A DNA stretch of 63,119 nucleotides from Prevotellaceae bacterium KH2P17 (GTDB taxonomy: Bacteria; Bacteroidota; Bacteroidia; Bacteroidales; Bacteroidaceae): positions 1 through 63,119 of the forward strand of contig FZRE01000019.1 in assembly GCA_900199655.1 (NCBI GenBank), read 5' to 3'. Under the pieces are notes generated by a model. It made no database searches, had not been told where the DNA came from, and was given only the letters and a program-made list of their open reading frames with translations. This document shows, in pieces, positions 8,510 through 18,147 of this stretch. Both the position numbers and the translations under genes were made by a program. Each line of letters starts with the position of its first letter. Within the stretch, counting starts at the first letter, position 1.

Positions 8510-9843
8510 TGGCTGTTGTGTTTGCGTCCGTAGTCCTTATCTATTTTCTTTCTCACGAAGAATGTGACGACTACCGTTGCGAGGCAGCAAAGCATCACCA
8601 TCCAGAAGAACAGCTCGTAGCCAAGCCATTCCTGAATATAGCCAGCCATCATGCCGGGTATCATCATGCTCAGAGCCATGAAAGCCGTGCAGATGGCGTA
8701 GTGGGCAGTGGTGAATTCGCCTTCGGAGAAGTACATCATGTAGAGCATGTAGGCCGTGAAGCCAAAGCCATAGCCAAACTGTTCGATGGCAACACAGGTG
8801 CTGATGACGGTTAGGTTTGTAGGGTGGCTCATAGCCAAGTAAACAAAAGTGGCACAAGGCAAGGTCATACAGGCTGCCATAGGCCACAGGGATTTCTTCA
8901 ATCCCCATCTGGAAGCAGTGATGCCACCAACGATGCCGCCGATAGTAAGGAACAGAACTCCAATAGTACCATAGACAATGCCCACGGTATCTGTAGCCAG
9001 TCCCAGGCCTCCCGTTTGGGTAGATGCCAACAGGAAGGGGTTTACCATCTTTAGCAGAAAGGCTTCAGGCAGACGGTAGAGCAGCATGAAGACAATGGCA
9101 AGCAGCACACCCGGCTTATTAAAATAGGTAACGAAGGTTCTGCCGAACTCGTAGATGATTTCCTTTGCCTTACCTTTGGTATCTCCTGATATGTGAGGAA
9201 CATCCGCCGCCGGACGGGGTATGACAAAGGTATGGTAAATGGAGATAACGGTGAAGAGCACGGCCGTAATGGCCATTGTTATCTGCCAGGACATCGGGAT
9301 GTTGCCGGTTTTGCGTTCCAATGCGCCTGCAATGTAAACCAGAACGCCTTGGCCGAAAATAGAGGACAGCCTGTAGAATGTGCTGCGGATGCCAACAAAA
9401 AAGGACTGGTCATCCTGTTTGAGAGCCAGCATGTAAAAACCGTCGGCGGCAATGTCGTGCGTAGCCGAGGCAAAGGCAGTGATAATAAACAGCAGCAGCG
9501 TGAAAGTGAAAAGACTTACGGGAGTCTTCATCCCCTCGATAACGGCTGCATCAGGATGCGGAATGGAGAGTGTGAGCAGGACAAAGGCAGCACTCATCAA
9601 CAGCTGCATGCCCAAAATCCACCAGCGTTTGGTTTTAATGATGTCTACAAAGGGACTCCATAGAGGCTTGATAGTCCATGGCAGGTAAAGCAGACTTGTG
9701 AACAGAGCCATTTCTCCATTGGGAACACCCATCTTGGTGAACATGGTCACCGAGATGTTGTTCACAATGAAATAGGGTATTCCTTCTGCAAAATAGAGCG
9801 TGGGAATCCATGCCCATGAGGAACGGTTAATAGTTTTGCCCAT
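8506..9843 (-). CDS. murT: AmpG/MurT-type MFS permease for MurNAc or muropeptides
   Basis: A 445-residue major facilitator protein with about 12-14 membrane segments. The N-terminal TLYFAEGIPY and the SATHDIAADGFY loop are the AmpG signatures. AmpG of enterobacteria imports anhydro-muropeptides; the Tannerella homologue MurT imports free MurNAc. Here the secreted NamZ next door would release MurNAc outside, and MurK/MurQ act inside, so free MurNAc is the more likely cargo. It starts 6 bases after the glycosyltransferase. Confidence 0.87.
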   Translation of the reverse strand: MGKTINRSSWAWIPTLYFAEGIPYFIVNNISVTMFTKMGVPNGEMALFTSLLYLPWTIKPLWSPFVDIIKTKRWWILGMQLLMSAAFVLLTLSIPHPDAAVIEGMKTPVSLFTFTLLLFIITAFASATHDIAADGFYMLALKQDDQSFFVGIRSTFYRLSSIFGQGVLVYIAGALERKTGNIPMSWQITMAITAVLFTVISIYHTFVIPRPAADVPHISGDTKGKAKEIIYEFGRTFVTYFNKPGVLLAIVFMLLYRLPEAFLLKMVNPFLLASTQTGGLGLATDTVGIVYGTIGVLFLTIGGIVGGITASRWGLKKSLWPMAACMTLPCATFVYLAMSHPTNLTVISTCVAIEQFGYGFGFTAYMLYMMYFSEGEFTTAHYAICTAFMALSMMIPGMMAGYIQEWLGYELFFWMVMLCCLATVVVTFFVRKKIDKDYGRKHNSQ

Positions 9844-9849
9844 GTTCTT

Positions 9850-11328
9850 TTATTTTACGGCTTGCTTGTTCAGGGCTATGCGTGCCTGTAACTCCCAAGT
9901 GCGAATGCGGTCCTTGTACAAGTTGTTGCGGTTCTCTTTCTCAATGCTCAGGTTGCCGTCAGAGTTGTCGTCCCAACGCCGACAGTTGTACAGCGCGTCG
10001 AATATTCTTCCTATCTGGTATTTCCGCGAGATGGCCAAGCCTAAGGCGTAGTCTTCGCCATAGTTTACATTGGGCAAGTTAATCTGCCGGATGACAGGAG
10101 TAAAAAATGCACGAGGTGCCCCCAGTCCGTTAATACGCAGGGCATTGTTGCGTCCGTTCTCAGGAGTCCATTCCTTGTGATCTACCTTTCCCGGTGGCAG
10201 AATGTTCAGGTTGATGTCGGTTAGCATATATGAACCGATAATCATGGCACAGTTCTGCGCATAGAAAGCATCGACAATCTTCTGCAAAGTGTCCGGACCG
10301 GAATAGAGATCGTCACTGTCGAGCTGCACGATGAACTTTCCGCATTTTGGATGGTGGGCAGCTATGTTCCAACTACCACCTACACCCACATCCTTACGTG
10401 TGGGAATAATGTGAATCAGCCTGTCATCTTTGATTTCGTCAATGGCTTCTGTCGTACCGTCTGTTGAGTGACACTCAGGGCCGTTCTCTACCACAAAAAC
10501 ATTGTATTTGAAGGTTGTCTGTTGGCTGAGTGCACTGTTGATGGCATCCTTGATGGTGCGAATACGATTGCGAACTGGTATCATGATGGAAGCCTCATAT
10601 TCGAATTCAGTTTCTTTCAGCGGAACATCGGGAAACTCAGGCTTCAGGTATCCGCCCACATTTTTCAGGTATTCTGTGCAGGCTTGCTCCATTTCTATTT
10701 GCGAAGCGCGGTTGCGCGGGTCAACGTAATCAAAGAGCTTCTCGCCGGTTTTCCGGTTGTCGAGTTCAACTTCGGAATAAAGGAACTCGTTGATGTGTAC
10801 AAAGGAGACTTGCTCTGATAGCTTGAGCCGTAAATCGTAAAGTCCGGCAGCCTTGTAGTTGCTCGTCATGCGAGCGGCTGCTTCTTTCAAAGCAGAGGTT
10901 CTGATGAGAAGAACGGAGCCGAAGTCGAAGTCGTCTCGCAAGCTGCCCTGCTGGTAATCGATAACCGGAGCTTCTGTCCGCTTGCCGTCGGCAGAAATCT
11001 GATAATGGTCGGCGTACAGCATACCGGCGCCTGTGGCATCCGCAATCTGCAGCATGCGCTCCAAGGCGTAGAGGCCAATCTCCACATACTGCTTCTTGAT
11101 ATAGAGCAGGGTGAAAGGAGCTTCGGCCTGAGCGGCAATCTTACGCATCGTGTCGCTGCTCTTGAGAGTGTCTATGGTCATAGTCTCGTCAGCATCTGCC
11201 ACCTCTTCTGGTGATGATTGCATCACGATAATTCTGTTCACCAGCTCTTGCCCCTTGAGGCTACCGAGCGTCTTTATCAATTCTTCTTTTCCGGCCATAG
11301 GCAGGAAGCAATCTACCATTTTTTTCAT
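9850..11328 (-). CDS. Two-domain family 2 glycosyltransferase, role in this operon unknown
   Basis: A 492-residue soluble cytosolic protein without signal or membrane segments. Residues about 1-205 form a degenerate GT-A-like half without a clear DxD. Residues about 240-480 are a typical GT2 domain: ASIMIPVRNR at 246-255, the metal-binding QLDSDD at 335-340, and a later GEDYALGLAISRKY acceptor-side segment. A sugar transferase is unexpected inside a breakdown operon; it could decorate an envelope glycan or recycle salvaged sugar. Neighbour genes lie 6 bases away on each side, so it does belong to the transcription unit. Confidence 0.85.
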   Translation of the reverse strand: MKKMVDCFLPMAGKEELIKTLGSLKGQELVNRIIVMQSSPEEVADADETMTIDTLKSSDTMRKIAAQAEAPFTLLYIKKQYVEIGLYALERMLQIADATGAGMLYADHYQISADGKRTEAPVIDYQQGSLRDDFDFGSVLLIRTSALKEAAARMTSNYKAAGLYDLRLKLSEQVSFVHINEFLYSEVELDNRKTGEKLFDYVDPRNRASQIEMEQACTEYLKNVGGYLKPEFPDVPLKETEFEYEASIMIPVRNRIRTIKDAINSALSQQTTFKYNVFVVENGPECHSTDGTTEAIDEIKDDRLIHIIPTRKDVGVGGSWNIAAHHPKCGKFIVQLDSDDLYSGPDTLQKIVDAFYAQNCAMIIGSYMLTDINLNILPPGKVDHKEWTPENGRNNALRINGLGAPRAFFTPVIRQINLPNVNYGEDYALGLAISRKYQIGRIFDALYNCRRWDDNSDGNLSIEKENRNNLYKDRIRTWELQARIALNKQAVK

Positions 11329-11334
11329 TTATTC

Positions 11335-13248
11335 TTATTGTTTAGTTGTATATACTTGCTTGTTTATATGCAGTTTTCCTATCAGTCCGTCTTCATTGGT
11401 AAACAGAACTTCCGTTTTACTCAAAGGAACTACTGTGTTTACCAGTGTGTTACCGATTTTATGTTTCCAGTAGACTTTGCCAGTACGACCGTCAACAGCG
11501 AAGATGAGACCGTTTTTGGTTGAACTGAACACAATTCCGTCTTTTTCTGTCAGCATCACGGTTGCATGCTCATAACCAAATCCTACGTTTGCTGCCCAAA
11601 GCTCTTTGGGCTTTTCCGTTGCGGCCGAGTAGCATACAGTGCTGTCCTGCATGGTTTTGGCATAAATGCGTTTTAGGTCTGATGAGATACCGATAGATTC
11701 TCGGACTTTACTCTGATATGTTCTCCAAATCTGCTTGCCAGTATGTAAATCCAATGCCGTCATGGCTCGTTCCGGGTCTACGATGAAGACTTTGCCGTTG
11801 CTGCTAACAGGCCATACTGCCGCCGGTGAATAGTGCATGCCTTTGTCTTGGCATGTAACCCATTTCCAACAAAGAGCACCAGTTTTTTTATCCAATGCGT
11901 ATAGCGTGTTGTCCCAAGCACCGAAAATGATTTTGCCATTAGCCACCAAAGGCTTGGTCTCGATGTAACCGTGGGGCGAATGATTGCTCCATCTCACCGT
12001 TCCATCCTTTAATCTGATGGCTCTGAAACAGCTGTCGCTGCCTCCGATATATGCTGTGCCACACTCGATGGTGACAGCGCTGACTACAGGTCTTCGCGTC
12101 TTGACTTTCCAAACGAGTTTACCGGTACTTGTGTCAATACCGTAGATGTTATTGTCTACTGACCCCGCAACAACCATATCTTGTCCTACGGCCGGCGTTC
12201 CCACAATTCGGCCGCCCGTCTGGTAGCTCCATTGTTTTCTGCCTTCTTGCAAGGAGTAACAGCTGATACGCCCCAGATTGTCGGCAACATATATCCTTCT
12301 TTTACTGACAACAGGCGAAGAGTATATCCCGGCATGGGAAGCAATGACCCATTCTTCCTTTACCTGCGGATATTGTTGGTTCACAGAAAAGTCCGGCCGT
12401 GCAGCAGTTGGACGGCATGTAGTGTAGTCTGGCTGCAATGATATGGCTGCCCAGCGGAACCGAGGTTTGCCTACGGGGTGGGTATAAACAATCAGCGAAT
12501 CGTTCGTTACATCGTATTCATTGTACTGTCCGTAGGCTTGGTCTTGCTGTCTGAGGTTCGAAACATTGATAATCCCAGGTATGCCGTCATAGCAGAAGAG
12601 GTGATTCTGGTGGTAATGTCCGCCCAGGAAGGCGACAATCGGATATTTTCGCACAGCATCTGTCACGTCGTACCAGTTGTCGATGTCCTGCGGCAGCAAG
12701 GGCATGTGGGTAATCAGGAAAACGGGCTTGTCCTTTTCACCGTTGCCGGTAAGCTCTGTCTTTAGCCATTCTATATCTTCTGGTGCCACATGTCCTAATG
12801 CCATGCGCATCAAAGGACCGCTGCTAAAACCTAAAAACAGGTAGCCTTTATGGTCGAACTCGAAGCGTTCGTAACCGAAAATGCGCTTAAAATCCATGCA
12901 TCCGCTTTCGCTCCATTTCTGGTCATGATTACCCATGATGATGTAGTAGGGCACGGTCAGCTTATCCAGTTCCTCTTTGGCAACGTGCAGCGAGGCGTAA
13001 TCGCCTTCATCGGCTATGTCTCCTGTAACCAGAACGAAGTCCAAACTGTCCGTGGAATTTATTTGGCGGATAGATTGTTGCAGGTCTTCCGTTGGCGCAT
13101 TCTTCTTCACATTGATGTGAATATCGGTAAGCAAGGCAAAGCGGAAAGGCTCGCCGGCGCATGCCGGTGCTGTGCCTTTGAGCACTGACCATAGCAACAC
13201 GGCCAGCAGCATTCCGTATATATGCTTGCTACGTTTATTCATTTTCAT
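11335..13248 (-). CDS. Exported calcineurin-like phosphoesterase fused to a PQQ-like beta-propeller
   Basis: A 637-residue fusion with an N-terminal signal peptide. The metallophosphoesterase part (about 34-260) has all metal motifs: Asp42-x-His44, GDIAD with Asp77, GNHD at 106-109, His181 and GHYH at 210-213. From about 300 to 630 there are repeated WxxxTGxxVxxxP-type blades of a PQQ/YncE-like propeller (for example TSTGKLVWK, KKTGALCWK, GRTGKVYWK). No quinone-dehydrogenase residues are evident, so the propeller is likely a binding module. The start ATG overlaps the amidase stop (ATGA). Substrate unknown; a cell-wall phosphate or lipid-linked intermediate is a guess. Confidence 0.87.
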   Translation of the reverse strand: MKMNKRSKHIYGMLLAVLLWSVLKGTAPACAGEPFRFALLTDIHINVKKNAPTEDLQQSIRQINSTDSLDFVLVTGDIADEGDYASLHVAKEELDKLTVPYYIIMGNHDQKWSESGCMDFKRIFGYERFEFDHKGYLFLGFSSGPLMRMALGHVAPEDIEWLKTELTGNGEKDKPVFLITHMPLLPQDIDNWYDVTDAVRKYPIVAFLGGHYHQNHLFCYDGIPGIINVSNLRQQDQAYGQYNEYDVTNDSLIVYTHPVGKPRFRWAAISLQPDYTTCRPTAARPDFSVNQQYPQVKEEWVIASHAGIYSSPVVSKRRIYVADNLGRISCYSLQEGRKQWSYQTGGRIVGTPAVGQDMVVAGSVDNNIYGIDTSTGKLVWKVKTRRPVVSAVTIECGTAYIGGSDSCFRAIRLKDGTVRWSNHSPHGYIETKPLVANGKIIFGAWDNTLYALDKKTGALCWKWVTCQDKGMHYSPAAVWPVSSNGKVFIVDPERAMTALDLHTGKQIWRTYQSKVRESIGISSDLKRIYAKTMQDSTVCYSAATEKPKELWAANVGFGYEHATVMLTEKDGIVFSSTKNGLIFAVDGRTGKVYWKHKIGNTLVNTVVPLSKTEVLFTNEDGLIGKLHINKQVYTTKQ

Positions 13249-16200
13249 TTACACAGGAAAAGCAGAATGTTCTGCATCAGCGCATCTCGCTGGTCAGAAC
13301 TTTTGATGGATTCAAACGGGAAACCCAGTACAACGGTTTTCCAATGATCTTTCTCCGAACCTCCGAATACGACTCCTGCGCTTAATTTGTTTTCCGAATA
13401 TCTGAACGCAGTGTAGGCGCATGAGTCTGCCGGCTCAATGGCATCGGGCGATTCTACCACATAGGATTCCTCGTTGGGCTTGTTGTAATAGATTAAGATA
13501 ACTTTCTTTTCGGTAAAAGGCGAAGCAACGGTCTCTATGGTTCCCTCTACAGCGGCCCTGTTGTTGCGCCACTTGTATTTCAGAATGTTCTGCGCAAAAG
13601 CCTTGTCGTTGTCCTTGGCAGTGGAGAGAGAATTGAACCAGAGGTCGCTGCCCACATAAGAACCCGAAACAAACACCTTGCCTCCGGTTTGGCAATAGTT
13701 GGTTAATGCCTGTTGCAGGTCGTCGTCGAAAGTCTTGAACCGCAGCGGCACAACTCCCGGCCGTCCCATTTTTGTTTGTTTCTCTTTGCCCAGTATCAGG
13801 TCAATGGCTGCATATTTGTCGGTATCAGCCAGCTTCTTTTCACATGCTGCGGCTTTGCTGGCTGAAACAAAGCTGTAGCCTGCCTTCAGGATTGCCTCGC
13901 CGTGCAGAGCCGGATAATCGAAGTTGTTGCCGGCGATAACGAGCTTTTCGTAATTGCCATAACTGTCGCCGAAGCCTCCCGAGTCGTCATCGGTCCAAGG
14001 AATGGAGCGGCGGAACTCTTTCATCCTGCCCGTGTAGCTTATCAGGTTGTTGTAAGGTACGCCGTTGTCCTCATCGGCCAAGAAGCCCGCCCACTCATCA
14101 TTGGCCGAAACGAAATCGTCCGGGCCGCTCACGCGGTCAAATCCGTTGATGACAAGTACTGGTTTCTGAACAGACCGGGATGAAATTCCTACGGAGAGAA
14201 TTTCGGAAGGGAAACTCTGTCCGCCCTTGTTCAGGGCTGTTACCTTGAAACTCACAACCTGATCTTTGGGAATTTCGCAGCGATAAGTTGTCGCCTTGAC
14301 CACGGTGCCGTTGTCAAAGTCACCGTTGCCTATACGTTTGTAGACAATGTATTTCTCGGCCGTTGCAGTTGGTTCCAGTGAGTCTGCAACAGGAGTCCAG
14401 CTAAGCCGAACCCTCTGCTTCTCATCCAATACGGCTGCAAAATGGCTAACCGGCAGGGGCTGCACCACATATTCGTAACCATGGGAGTCACTGAGAAACC
14501 GCAACATTCCTTTATAGATGGCCCTGCTGACGCTGAACTGAAAACGCGGGTCGAGTCCGTAGCGCATGTCGGCAAAGTTTTCGTGCGATAGCAGTTCCAA
14601 CAACATAGCCGGTACGCGTGGCTGCCAGGCCTCGAAATAGCGGGAGTCCCACATGCCTCGACGCGTCCACTTGGGTTCGTGCAGGGCTCTGATGTCGCGC
14701 GTAATGCTTGTTAGCACCAGGTCGCACAAGTCATGGTTGGCTTCGCGTGATGTGCCGTCGGCAAACTTGCCTCCGTATTGGCTCACCTGATAGATACCCA
14801 GTGTGCCGATAATGGAATCGCCGTAAACCGTCCCCGCGTCGCTGTGAAAGGCAAAGGAGAGATCAATCGGGATGTTGAGACCTTTGTACTCCGGCGCAGC
14901 CTTGGTGCCTCCTGCCAGATAGTTTACCCATGCTCCGCGGTTTTTATAGTCGTCTGAATAATCATCCAGCCCATGAGAGGGGGAGTAAATGCTGTCAGGT
15001 ATTCCAGCCCACTGCAGCCAGTAACGTGCTCCCTCCTCAAAGCGCGGATAGCCGCTCACCTCGTAGGGATAATTGATTTTTGGCTGCCAGGCATTGCGAG
15101 CCATGCGCTTGTTGCTCCTGTCGGTTTTCGTGTTGGGCGAGATACTGTCGGCCTCGGCCCTGCGGGCGATGTTGCCCATGCCTCCGCCAAATCTTACTCC
15201 GTCGGCTGTTACAATCTCGCCGGCCTTGGCGGTGTGGTTAGTCAGCACGACCTTGCCTTTCGTTCCTTTGTAAAAAGCGAATGTTCCGAGATAAATCCAC
15301 GTGCCGCCGCCCATCTTCTGGTTAACGGAGAACGTGGTTTTACCGTCCTTGTGGTAAACCGTATAACGGGCATCAGCCGCACTGTTGGGCAGCGTCTTGT
15401 ACGATACGTACACCGCATACTGCCGCTCCCGGGGTATATCGGGCGTCCAGCTGATGGTGCTCTCGTCCTTGCTCTTGCTTACCGTTTCAGCCTGGCGGTA
15501 GGTTCCGTCCGTAAAGGGGTTGTCAAACTCCGTGTAGCAGTTCTTGGTGTAGGCAAATCCCTTACCGCTGCCTGTTGTCCAAGGCTTGCTGCCGGTGGTC
15601 TCCTGATAAGGTGATGTGGCCAGCTGCTCATCGTTGTCAACAACAACCTCGTAGGGATTGGCGTCCCGTTCGCGCGGCGTCAGAGTAATGGCTCCTGCGT
15701 TTTCGAGCATGGGAATGAGGAAAGGCAGCACATAGCTTTGGGTATATTTGTCCTCTACAGTCTGTAGCATGCGGGCACGTTGCCACTCCCAACGGGCCAG
15801 TCCTTGTTCATAGTAGGCTCCGTGGCTTTGCCACAAGGCTATGTGCCTGCCCTCCAAACCTTTGGTAGCTTTATAGGGTTTGTCCGTATTCTGTACCAGG
15901 GGGATGTCGCTGTCGTTAGTGAAGGCGGGGCGTTTGTCCCGCTTGTCCTGCTCTGTTCTGGGTATGAGGCTGCGTATATCCTTGCCGTCGGTCAAAATAC
16001 GAATATCCTCCCTGCCTGGCTGCTGCGGCAAGTTTTCCCTGAGTGCCTGAAAAATCTGGTTACAGTTCGTTTTTCGGAACGGAACGTAAGAGAAATTACG
16101 CGAGGCAAAAATCGTGAGAACGCCGTCCTCCTGTCGCGTTGAGTCGACGCTTACCTTGCCCGTCTGCACGCCTTGGGTGAAACGGTTGAGCACCGTCTCA

Positions 16201-16295
16201 ACCGTTGTTTTCTCTCCCGGGGTCAGTGCCTGAGCTCGTAGTATGGCCGGCATCATAGCCCCGATAAACATACATCCGCATACAATTCTGTTCAT
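13245..16295 (-). CDS. Large exported N-acetylmuramoyl-L-alanine amidase-like enzyme with inserted golvesin/Xly-type domain
   Basis: A 1016-residue secreted protein, often annotated 'xanthan lyase' in Bacteroidetes. The zinc amidase (Amidase_3-like) parts are split: His158 (WQSHGAYYE), Glu181 (TVEDKYTQS), His484 (SFAFHSDAG) and the catalytic Glu567 (LLELLSHEN). Between the second and third ligand sits a beta-rich golvesin/Xly carbohydrate-binding-like domain (about 245-375, WTPDIPRERQYAVYVSY...GGTWIYLG). An Fn3 domain follows at about 640-710 and a Rossmann-like C-terminal domain to the end. It would cut MurNAc-L-Ala bonds outside or in the periplasm. Downstream genes are coupled by 4-bp overlap. 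Confidence 0.8.
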   Translation of the reverse strand: MNRIVCGCMFIGAMMPAILRAQALTPGEKTTVETVLNRFTQGVQTGKVSVDSTRQEDGVLTIFASRNFSYVPFRKTNCNQIFQALRENLPQQPGREDIRILTDGKDIRSLIPRTEQDKRDKRPAFTNDSDIPLVQNTDKPYKATKGLEGRHIALWQSHGAYYEQGLARWEWQRARMLQTVEDKYTQSYVLPFLIPMLENAGAITLTPRERDANPYEVVVDNDEQLATSPYQETTGSKPWTTGSGKGFAYTKNCYTEFDNPFTDGTYRQAETVSKSKDESTISWTPDIPRERQYAVYVSYKTLPNSAADARYTVYHKDGKTTFSVNQKMGGGTWIYLGTFAFYKGTKGKVVLTNHTAKAGEIVTADGVRFGGGMGNIARRAEADSISPNTKTDRSNKRMARNAWQPKINYPYEVSGYPRFEEGARYWLQWAGIPDSIYSPSHGLDDYSDDYKNRGAWVNYLAGGTKAAPEYKGLNIPIDLSFAFHSDAGTVYGDSIIGTLGIYQVSQYGGKFADGTSREANHDLCDLVLTSITRDIRALHEPKWTRRGMWDSRYFEAWQPRVPAMLLELLSHENFADMRYGLDPRFQFSVSRAIYKGMLRFLSDSHGYEYVVQPLPVSHFAAVLDEKQRVRLSWTPVADSLEPTATAEKYIVYKRIGNGDFDNGTVVKATTYRCEIPKDQVVSFKVTALNKGGQSFPSEILSVGISSRSVQKPVLVINGFDRVSGPDDFVSANDEWAGFLADEDNGVPYNNLISYTGRMKEFRRSIPWTDDDSGGFGDSYGNYEKLVIAGNNFDYPALHGEAILKAGYSFVSASKAAACEKKLADTDKYAAIDLILGKEKQTKMGRPGVVPLRFKTFDDDLQQALTNYCQTGGKVFVSGSYVGSDLWFNSLSTAKDNDKAFAQNILKYKWRNNRAAVEGTIETVASPFTEKKVILIYYNKPNEESYVVESPDAIEPADSCAYTAFRYSENKLSAGVVFGGSEKDHWKTVVLGFPFESIKSSDQRDALMQNILLFLCK

Positions 16296-16335
16296 TTCTC
16301 TCGGAATACAGCTTCAATTATTAGGTTTATAGCTG

Positions 16336-16343
16336 CAAAGATA
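16336..16343 (-). promoter_or_regulatory. Possible internal -7 box before the amidase gene
   Basis: TATCTTTG on the minus strand, 41 bases upstream of the amidase start and directly behind the hairpin terminator. No clear TTG lies 19-20 bp further up, so a secondary promoter is only suggested. Confidence 0.35.
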
Positions 16344-16346
16344 ACG

Positions 16347-16382
16347 AAAAAGCACCGAAGTGCAGCGACTCCGGTGCTTTTT
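16347..16382 (-). terminator. Terminator/attenuator between susD and the amidase gene
   Basis: Perfect 11-bp stem AAAAAGCACCG/CGGTGCTTTTT, followed on the minus strand by a T-rich run that is part of the stem. It lies 18 bases after the SusD stop. It would reduce readthrough from the abundant SusCD transcript into the enzyme genes. Confidence 0.75.
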
Positions 16383-16399
16383 TACATTTATTATACCTC

Positions 16400-18115
16400 T
16401 TATTTATCCCAGTTCGGATTTTGCTTGATATTCTTGTTCAGCGAAATCTCGTTGGTCGGAACCGGATAGAAGTAATACTTGCTTTCAAACGTGCGCGTCT
16501 TCGATGTTGCAACGATGTAGTTCTCAGCGTTCACCGTCGAGCTGTTGTCTGTTACATTGGTAAGGTTGGCACCCAGGTTGATGTTGGGATACTTCTGGCT
16601 GTCCAGCTTGTCCAGCTGGTGCCAACGTACGAGGTCCCAGTAGCGGTACCAGTTGTCGGCCATGAGCTCGCAGCGGCGGCAACGACGAATTTCCCATATC
16701 AGATTGCTCACGTTCATGTTGTTGGCAGGGTCGGCAGCAGGCTGCAAGGTCAGGTTGGGCAATCCGGCACGTTTCTCCAGCAAGTTGACAGTGTTGTCGA
16801 GGTCGGCCTGGGTAATGGTTCCTAACTCGGCCTTGGCCTCGGCTTCATTCAGCAGGATAACTGCATACCAGTACAGCGGAGCATCCGTGTAGTTGGTATT
16901 GGTATTCGTACGGTAATAGGCTTCTACAGAGGTATTGTCGTATTTCCTGATGGTATAGCCGGTAGACGAAGTCATCTGCGCCGAGCCTGACGGCAGCCCT
17001 TGTTCATTCAGCCGGGCCCAGCCGTGGCCTTTAAAGCAGATAATGGAATCCAGCAGAACACTCAGTCGCTTGTCGCGGTTGTTCAGTATCTTGGCAATGG
17101 AGTAGTTGCCGTTGGCGTTCTTCACGGCCTTGTCGTCCTTGTCCATGCTTGTTGTTGCCAGCGGTTTGCCGTCGGTGAAGAGGAAAGCGTCAATGGCATC
17201 CTTCGTAATGCCATATTGCTCTGAAGAACTGTTGGTGTAGTCGCAGAGGCCGTGCATGACAATGTCCTTCTCGTAGTTGCGATAGAAGATGATTTCCTTG
17301 CTCTCGCCTAAGCTCAACGAATTGTAGATGTCTCCGTAGTTGTCGCTCAGTCCGAAGAGACCGGAGTTCATGATGGCTTCCGAAGCTGCCACCGATTCCT
17401 GCAAGAACTTCTGTGCGCGGCTGGCATCGGCGGCCTTGCCGTTGTCGGCCTGCGTGCGGTATTTGCAGTAAGTTCCCTCGTAGAGGCAGATGTCGCTTTT
17501 CATGGCCAGTGCCATTTCCTTGCTCCAGGCCGTTTTGTCGCTCACCGAGGGCAAATTGGCAATGGCATAGTTCAAGTCGTTGAGCACCGAGTCCATCACA
17601 ACGTCGCGGTCGTCGCGGTCGCCCGAAACCTTCTCGTCCTCCGGATCCAGGATGGGGTAGTCTATCCACTCCACGTCTCCGTATTCCCTCACCAGCTGGT
17701 AGTATTCCCAGGCTCTGTTCAACCGGCCTATGGCTATAAAGCGGTTCTTGTCCTGAGCGGCAAGTGTAGAGCCCTGCAGGCCCTGCAGCATGTAGTCAAT
17801 GCGCCTGATTTCGGTGAACGGTCCCGACCAGTTTGTCGAGGTGTTGGGAATGGTTTTGTAGGTCCAGTCCTCAAATCCGCCGCGTGCCTGGTCGTCGCTG
17901 AGGCTCTTGAAGTAGAACCATCCGGCGCCGCCAGCCTGACTGAAGCCTACATAGTTGTCATAGAACTTGTTGCTGTAGCTGGTTACGTCGTTGAGGTTGC
18001 TCCAGAAGGCGGGGTTATTGGTAAACGTGTCGCGCGGCGATTTCTCAAGAAAATCGTTGCAGCTCGACAACAGCAGCACCGAAGCTGCGAACATATATAT
18101 TACAGACTTTTTCAT
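16400..18115 (-). CDS. SusD/RagB-type surface glycan-binding lipoprotein
   Basis: A 571-residue outer-membrane lipoprotein, lipobox LLSSC with the acylated Cys19. The SusD body has the N-terminal DFLEKSPRDTFTNNPAFW segment, TPR-like helices, and the C-terminal RRCRRCELMADNWYRYWDLVRWHQ with FYPVPTNEISLN close. It would cap the SusC channel and bind the ligand. The downstream set of MurNAc enzymes suggests peptidoglycan fragments as cargo. It follows susC by 32 bases and precedes a terminator. Confidence 0.93.
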   Translation of the reverse strand: MKKSVIYMFAASVLLLSSCNDFLEKSPRDTFTNNPAFWSNLNDVTSYSNKFYDNYVGFSQAGGAGWFYFKSLSDDQARGGFEDWTYKTIPNTSTNWSGPFTEIRRIDYMLQGLQGSTLAAQDKNRFIAIGRLNRAWEYYQLVREYGDVEWIDYPILDPEDEKVSGDRDDRDVVMDSVLNDLNYAIANLPSVSDKTAWSKEMALAMKSDICLYEGTYCKYRTQADNGKAADASRAQKFLQESVAASEAIMNSGLFGLSDNYGDIYNSLSLGESKEIIFYRNYEKDIVMHGLCDYTNSSSEQYGITKDAIDAFLFTDGKPLATTSMDKDDKAVKNANGNYSIAKILNNRDKRLSVLLDSIICFKGHGWARLNEQGLPSGSAQMTSSTGYTIRKYDNTSVEAYYRTNTNTNYTDAPLYWYAVILLNEAEAKAELGTITQADLDNTVNLLEKRAGLPNLTLQPAADPANNMNVSNLIWEIRRCRRCELMADNWYRYWDLVRWHQLDKLDSQKYPNINLGANLTNVTDNSSTVNAENYIVATSKTRTFESKYYFYPVPTNEISLNKNIKQNPNWDK

Positions 18116-18147
18116 ATCATCAATGTTTTGAGATTGTTCTGATTAGG

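Noticed and set aside
13245..16295. Xanthan lyase
   Set aside because: The golvesin/Xly part is a binding module; the amidase zinc residues and the wall-degradation context fit better.
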